NCBI GenBank assembly: GCA_025201765.1
Contig: MU623418.1
Span: forward strand, 1-64,000
DNA: 64,000 nucleotides
Source: Daldinia sp. FL1419
Taxonomy: Eukaryota; Ascomycota; Sordariomycetes; Xylariales; Hypoxylaceae
Reading direction: 5' to 3'
The notes under the pieces were generated by a model. That model searched no databases. It had not been told where the DNA came from and saw only the letters and a program-made list of their open reading frames with translations. The first letter of the stretch is position 1. Each line of letters starts with the position of its first letter. Positions 58,332 through 64,000 of the stretch are shown in pieces. The position numbers and the translations under genes are program-made.

Positions 58332-59411
58332 TCAACGTCTATGGCTGCGATCAGAATGTCTATGGCTGTCCCGATCTCGATCACGATGATGGCTATGACC
58401 GTAATCCCTTCGCTCGCGTTCACGTTCAGACTTGTAGCTATCGCCACGTCGCTCGTCGCGGTCTCGCCTCTCCTTTTCTTTATTCCTCCTATACTCATCA
58501 AGACGAGGCCTCCGTTCACGATGTCCGTGTTTTCGGGCCAACTCCCCCTTCCTAATTTCCTCGTCTTCTTTAGAACCAAGTCCCATCAGATTTGGTCGCC
58601 TTTTGACTTCTTTCGGCTTTGCACCGCGCTCCTCGCCATTCCAACCCATTCCGCGTAGCATGGCCGCCCCAAATTCTCCTTCGGGAATTTGATCATATTC
58701 GTCTATGGTTGATACCTCGGCAGCTTCTTCCATTCTTCGACGATAGGCATCCTGGTCCGAAAGGGTCGCAGGCGTGCTATGTCTTGATTTACCTTCGATA
58801 ACCAAGTCTTTTGTAGATTTTCGCTTCTTGCCTAGGAGAGCATCTATGGCATCATTATCTTCGTTCTCGGGAATATTAGGCTCTTCATTATTATTTGCGC
58901 CATTATCAGTTGAGGATGGTTCTTGGTCCTTTGACGGACTTTCGTATGAATGATCAGTACTATCCTGTACTGGCTTCTTCGTCACAGTAAGGCCCCATTT
59001 GATCTGTTTGTCCTGGTCTGCTGGGTCTCTTTCGGCGGAAGTGCTACTTTCTGCGTGTTCTGACGTTGAATCGTTCTTTTTACCCCTCTGGGATTTTAGT
59101 TCTGCCTTCCAGTCGCGGTTCTTATGACCAGGTATCACGTAGGGTGCATTGGCGCGTCCCGATTTATCCACCTTAAGATTTCGCCTCTTAGCCTCGGACT
59201 CGGAAATATCATCGCCAAACGTTGTAACTGTTTCATGTCGAGCGTCTCCCTCTCCATCGCTCCCGGAATCGGAACCATGGCTTAGGAAATGCGGTCGCTG
59301 GCGTTTGCCTAATGTCGACGTTGGTTGGGCATGTGTCTGTTTCTTGATTCCGTTGGTTGAGGATGCCGATGTGCCGAATTTAATCGCTATCCGCGGAGCT
59401 GGTTCGGGCAT
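58332..59411 (-). CDS. SPP2: G-patch pre-mRNA splicing factor Spp2
   Basis: Spp2 recruits and activates the DEAH helicase Prp2 on the spliceosome before the first splicing step. It is a single exon of 359 residues. The N-terminus has the KIKFG-like start (APRIAIKFGT) typical of the Spp2/GPKOW family. A long disordered Ser/Asp-rich stretch follows. The Spp2-type G-patch is at about residues 240-270: DEYDQIPEGEFGAAMLRGMGW, with RRPNLMGLGSKEDEE after it. The C-terminus is an RS-like tract of Arg, Asp, Glu and His (RDRDERRGDS, HRDRDRDSHRHSDRSHRR). Length and order fit filamentous-fungal orthologues. The start is the first ATG of the frame that gives the conserved N-terminus. Confidence 0.92.
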   Translation of the reverse strand: MPEPAPRIAIKFGTSASSTNGIKKQTHAQPTSTLGKRQRPHFLSHGSDSGSDGEGDARHETVTTFGDDISESEAKRRNLKVDKSGRANAPYVIPGHKNRDWKAELKSQRGKKNDSTSEHAESSTSAERDPADQDKQIKWGLTVTKKPVQDSTDHSYESPSKDQEPSSTDNGANNNEEPNIPENEDNDAIDALLGKKRKSTKDLVIEGKSRHSTPATLSDQDAYRRRMEEAAEVSTIDEYDQIPEGEFGAAMLRGMGWNGEERGAKPKEVKRRPNLMGLGSKEDEEIRKGELARKHGHRERRPRLDEYRRNKEKERRDRDERRGDSYKSERERERRDYGHSHHRDRDRDSHRHSDRSHRR

Positions 59412-60521
59412 GTTCGTCTATAAAAATGGTCGCAACAGGTAAAAGAGCAAATATAGCTGCTTGGAGTTGACGCGCAAAGAGTTGGGCAACAAAGAGTTAC
59501 GATTCAATATGTACCTAGGTAGAGGCGAAGTTATATCAGCCTTAGGTAATGCCTGTAGCCTATCCAAATGCACACCGAGTGTGGCTGGCTACTGGATCAA
59601 GATCGATTACCTAATCCAGCAGACTGTGGCTTGCCTTATGTAGGACTTAATAGGAATTGTGAATGTTGGAAGATAAAGGTGAATAGGTACACACACGCGT
59701 ATACAATATGCATTATCTAATACTTGACGTAATTCTAAACCTGTATTTTGATTTGGAATTATGTATTGAGTGTCCTAGTTTTGATTGATATCAAACACTC
59801 GTGCATTTTTAAGGCCATTGGGTACGATAGTAATTGCTTCTAAAAGCACATGTTTCGTTGCTCTGGTTAGCCAGACAAGCAATGTACCCGGACTTTATGC
59901 CCCGTAGCATTGAAATTTGTCTTCAATAGGATAGGACGTGGCAAGTAACTATCTGGGTCCTGATGCACAACCACGTTGGTACGTGCTGATAGCGAAAACA
60001 AATATTATGTTTGTACCTTTCAAGATTATATGGATGTTGAATGAAGCTGGCAGGAGGGGCAATTGAATTGGAAAGTGGCAGAAGTGGTTATGTATCGGTA
60101 TCGTACAAGCCGAATACGCCTAAATTATAGGTACGTCAAATGTATACATACAGGGCCTACAGAAGGTACATTAGGGAACTTAGGTAGTAGCGATAGCACT
60201 CCGTAGAATGGGTCACCACTGTGTATCGGTCCAAACAAGCCTATCAGAACGTCCCTGTGCGCTGAAGTGGCCGGTACCATACGCCTCCATAGGCTGTCAC
60301 AGGCTGCCATAGGCTACCATAGGCATCATCTACGAAAAGAAAAGCAAAAAAATTAATCTAAGAGGCTTCCTGTTAATGATCGCGAAGATAAAATTCAATT
60401 AGTACAACACAACGCCATCATTTTTCATCACTCAATATCATCAGATTCACCTCCAGTGGTTCCATTAAGACTGGAGAATCATCCGTTTTCATGCAAAGCG
60501 GATGTCGCTGTGGTCGATGCT
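59412..60521. other. Divergent intergenic region of SPP2 and EAF1
   Basis: No gene is seen. A TACCTAGGTA palindrome lies at 59512-59521. Short CATAGGCT repeats occur near 60288-60325. Confidence 0.5.
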
Positions 60522-63500
60522 ATGACTGAGGTCGTGCCCGCCGACCGCACGAAGCTTCTGCAATCAAAGCGGGCAGAATGCAGGTCAGTAATATATTCAG
60601 ATGAATAGAGCTAATTGATCCGATACTTATAATATATACTTCAATACAGTGCCATCGCTCGTTCGAGGAAGAGGAAGCTCTGTGTTCTATATGCGGTCGC
60701 TACGACTACGGATGGCCTCCCTCAGAGAAGCTTCGCTGATCCAGACGCGCCACCAGCCAACGCTGCCGAGTTACATTTTCTTGAAGGTTGCGATATCTTA
60801 CAGTATGTTTAATACTCGCGCGTTCGTTAAATTTTTTTTCTTTCTGCTTTGCATGTTTCCCACCGCGTTTTAGTTGGAAACTTGAAAATCCCCGTGGATT
60901 TTCAATGGTTCTCACAAAATGTTCATTATTCATCTATAAGAGTAGTAAGTGTTGGTTTTTTTTCTTTAATGTTGCTAATATTTTATTTTTTTTATTTAAT
61001 CCAGAGGGAGAAAATTAAACGAGTTAAATATTCCTACGCGACTTCGAGTACGATCCGAATACCCTCAACTGCCCCGACCGGGCGAGAATTATATCTCAAG
61101 TGAAAATACCCATAGGAACGGAAAGAAAGATGTCGGCGCTATTGTGCGACCCGTTATGGCACCACCTCCGGTACAATCGCGACCAGGAATTAGTGATGGC
61201 CAACCAAATGTTCCCTCTACCTTACCAACATCCAGCCCCGGGGTGAAGCATCAGCAGCCAGTCTGGCCCATCCCATCTCCCGGCCGACCTGCGAGACCCG
61301 ATCCTCCTACTCCATTATCAAATGACCTATCTAAACCTAAGTTTCCATCTGGCGAACACGTCGAGAATCCACCCAAGAATAATAGACCTGATGGAAGCCC
61401 CAAGATTCCAGCAGGCCCGCCCGTGGCCTCCGTCCATCCTCCTCAACAACAGGTAGTTCAGCCTCTTGCAAATGACCAGCGACAACGGCAGCAACCTCAG
61501 CAGCACCAGCAGCACCAGCAGCACCAGCAGCACCAACAACAGCAACAACTACTACTACCGTTGCAGCAGCCCCTACAACAGCCTTCGCAGCACCCGCAAC
61601 AGCACCAATCGCAACAATACCAGCATCAACAACAACACCAGCAGAAGCCACAACAGGCAACGCAATATACGAGTGGACAGCTAGGAGCTACCCACACTAG
61701 CGAGCCAATGGACGTTGACCCTGCGCCAACCACGAAGCCTGAAGAGAAAGTATCTGTGATTCCCCAGACTTCTCAGGTAGACGGTGTTGGTAGAGTTGAT
61801 GGTGTAGCTCCCCCTAGTTCAACGGCACCAACGGCCCCTAGTACAGCGAACAATGCAGATACAGCTTATGAAAATGTGCCACTTGCGGGAAGCACAGAGG
61901 CTAAGCAGATAGGAATGAAAGACGTGGCGCTGGTGAAACAAAATTCATTGAGCTTAACGCCGCCTTCTGAGCCAACCGTGGCTGGAACATCCGAAAGCAT
62001 TTCGAATCGAGTCAAAGACCAACTGCCGCCAGCACCCACTACAGCAGCTCAGATACCAATTAATGCTAGCTCGAAAATTAATTCGGGACAACCGCTAAAT
62101 AATTCATTATTTACTACACAACCCGAAAAGCCTGTAGTCACAAGTATCGAGCAGACACCTAGTAGTAGTATTCATACAATCCCACAGCTTCCTACTACAC
62201 AACCATCTACACAGCAATCTCCTAAAGATGATACCCGCGAATTTCCGATCATGGATACGAGAAATGAGAAGCCACCGACCGATGCGATAAGCACAGCCGC
62301 TAGTGTGACCGTAGGTAGCTCTGCCGATGGTATTCATCAGAACGAAAGTAGAATCGAAGCTATAGGAAAGGAAATTTCGGTAGCCCCTATTGACCCAGCC
62401 CCAATCACACCGCAGCCCGATCCAGAAGAAACTCGATATTTCTCCGAGCCTGCGCAATCTCATCAGCCGGTTCGGGAGAGAAGTAGCAGTCCTACGGGGG
62501 TTGCTCGACAAAAACCGGTCGCTGAAATCCTTACTGAGCCGCTGAGACCGTCGAGAGGGTCGGTATCCAATCATGCGGCATTGGTGACACCAACATCCCA
62601 GTCGTCCAGACAGCATTCACAAGGCCTAGATAAATCCAAACTTATAGAGCAGAGTAAACGATCCACAGTAGTGTTTGGTAAACAACCCAAACCTACCGAA
62701 AAGTCGGATAGATCGCTTGTTCAGAACCAACCGAAAGCCGGCCAGATGGCTAGCGACGACTACTTTACTCCCCTTTTCGTCCAGGCGTTTGCTACGAACT
62801 CCAAATGGATGAGACCCTTGGACCAGATTTTACACCAGGCTCACAAAACATTGTCAACCCCCGATTCCTACACTCAGATACTTGACAACCAAGCTTGTAA
62901 AGTTCTTAAAAGGGTCTATCACTTGCAACATCATAACAAATGGTCATTGCGTCAGCCAAAACGTTGTCCTGAGCCCACCCGTCAGCCCTGCCATTGGGAC
63001 GTTTTGCTCAAAGAGATGAAATGGATGAGAACGGATTTTCGCGAAGAGCGGAAGTGGAAGATGGCCGCCGCACGGAACCTTGCTTATGCTTGTGCCGAAT
63101 GGGTATCGGCTTCCGTGGAAGACCGCAAGACCCTTCAAGTAAACGTAATTATCCCCCCTAAAGTGTCCAGCGATATTGGCGAAGTTAGCATGAGCGATGC
63201 ACACAACCTCCAGAGCTCAGATAGTCAGCCGACGCCGGACCTTATCCCATCCGTGGACATGGACTCGCCAGTGGAACCAGACGACGAACCCCATGAGGGT
63301 ATCCTCGACACGGTGGCTCCATCTGCGATATTTGCCCTCGAGAACGATGATATAGTGTTTGCGTTACATCAGTCCCCAACTGCAGACCGGCTACTCGAAG
63401 AGCTACCTATGTACGGATCGCCTCTAAAAGTCCCAAAGTCTGACCTCACCGCACCAGAATATGATCCTGATGCTTCGTGGAGACGACCCGCACTACCACT

Positions 63501-64000
63501 AAGCAAGTTCGTGGAGGGTCGAATGGAACTCACACCAATCGAGCCGCCGAAGAAGCGAAGTCGATATAACTACGCGCAGGAAGATGATGAGGACGATGGA
63601 GTCGTTTTCGGTCAGTCAGGCAGCAGCCAACCTCGGCTAGAACCAGAGAATCCCGACGTGGCGCTATTCCGACCCGAGAATAAAAGTTTTAGAGATAGAC
63701 TACACGCTGGACACCAATTTCGCCCACCGAATGAGCATACTATGCCGTTCCAGTCGTTTTACGAGTGTCGCAGCCCTTCTCAATGGATACAGTCCGAGGA
63801 CGATGAACTTAAAAGCCTCGTCCGCGAATATTCATATAATTGGTCTCTTATATCTAACATACTTTCTTCCAAGTCCCTATTCAGCTCTGGGGCCGAGAGA
63901 CGTACACCATGGGAATGTTTCGAGCGATGGGTTATGCTTGAAGGGCTTCCCCACGATATGCAGAAAACACAATATTTCAAGCTTTGGCAGGGCAGAATTG
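60522..64000 (+). CDS. EAF1: Eaf1/Vid21, NuA4 acetyltransferase scaffold (5' part, open at the edge)
   Basis: Eaf1/Vid21 is the scaffold of the NuA4 histone acetyltransferase complex. Exons are 60522-60583, 60650-60802 and 61005 to beyond 64000, giving about 1070 residues so far. The frame is still open at the right edge, so the C-terminal part is missing here. Family landmarks are the start TKLLQSKRAECR-SAIARSRKRKL and LHFLEGCDILQ-GRKLNE. A Pro/Gln-rich disordered region (including a poly-Gln/His tract) follows. The HSA domain is HWDVLLKEMKWMRTDFREER with KWKMAAARNLAYACAEWV after it. A SANT/Myb-like helix set comes near the end (SQWIQSEDDELKSLVREYSYNW). The acceptor at 61004 is required, as the next AG leads to an early stop. 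The second intron is long at 202 nt. Confidence 0.92.
61446..61655 (+). repeat. CAG/CAA/CAC-rich coding tract (poly-Gln/His) in EAF1
   Basis: Long runs of CAG, CAA and CAC codons encode QQHQQHQQH-type sequence. Four CAGCAGCAC units at about 61495-61533 are the most regular part. Confidence 0.85.

Noticed and set aside
61327..61660. Leu/Val/Ala-rich minus-strand open frames
   Set aside because: They are antisense shadows of the CAG/CAA/CAC tract in EAF1, which has domain support on the plus strand.
62107..62616. 169-codon minus-strand open frame
   Set aside because: It lies entirely inside the EAF1 coding exon on the opposite strand and has no recognisable motif.

Overview
The window reads as a gene-dense piece of a filamentous ascomycete nuclear genome, most likely a sordariomycete. 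The evidence is short introns (about 45-80 nt) with GTAAGT-type donors and CTAAC branch points, single genes on both strands without operons, AT-rich intergenic DNA, and fungal-specific proteins (Pan1, Mvp1, Spp2, Eaf1/Vid21, a sphingolipid C9-methyltransferase, a chitin synthase-like enzyme). Many genes only appear once exons are joined. Exon coordinates here were worked out by hand from splice motifs and reading phase.

Layout. 1-3.6 kb: AT-rich homopolymers and gene-free DNA. 3.6-6.0 kb: an unrecognised coiled-coil protein. 7.9-8.3 kb: a stop-riddled relic of an AIG2/gamma-glutamylcyclotransferase-like gene. 9.3-9.8 kb: mitochondrial ribosomal protein bS6m. 10.8-12.5 kb: DCN1 (cullin neddylation). 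14.1-16.7 kb: MVP1 sorting nexin. 17.6-18.6 kb: mitochondrial ribosomal protein uL15m. 19.7-21.7 kb: a Dal5-type MFS permease. 22.6-23.1 kb: LSM3. 23.7-26.0 kb: a large, probably mitochondrial protein. 26.3-27.2 kb: PIG-L/GPI12. 27.9-28.7 kb: a small membrane protein. 29.8-30.2 kb: a small basic hydrophilic protein.

31.0-41.7 kb is the most interesting block. It holds a GH18 chitinase, a UDP-sugar dehydrogenase, a chitin synthase-like GT2 enzyme and a membrane-anchored NodB polysaccharide deacetylase. The dehydrogenase and synthase are divergent across a 2-kb gap. Together they look like a locus for making, oxidising, deacetylating and trimming a chitin-like surface polymer. An MFS sugar-type transporter follows at 43.5-45.6 kb.

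46-64 kb: a 64-residue small secreted protein, an NmrA/isoflavone-reductase-like oxidoreductase, PAN1 (endocytic actin patch), a sphingolipid C9-methyltransferase, the G-patch splicing factor SPP2, and the 5' part of EAF1/VID21 (NuA4 scaffold). EAF1 stays open to the right edge.

Intergenic DNA carries many exact copies of the palindrome TACCTAGGTA, plus microsatellites, short tandem repeats and a strong hairpin. I found no convincing tRNA, rRNA, transposase or CRISPR array.
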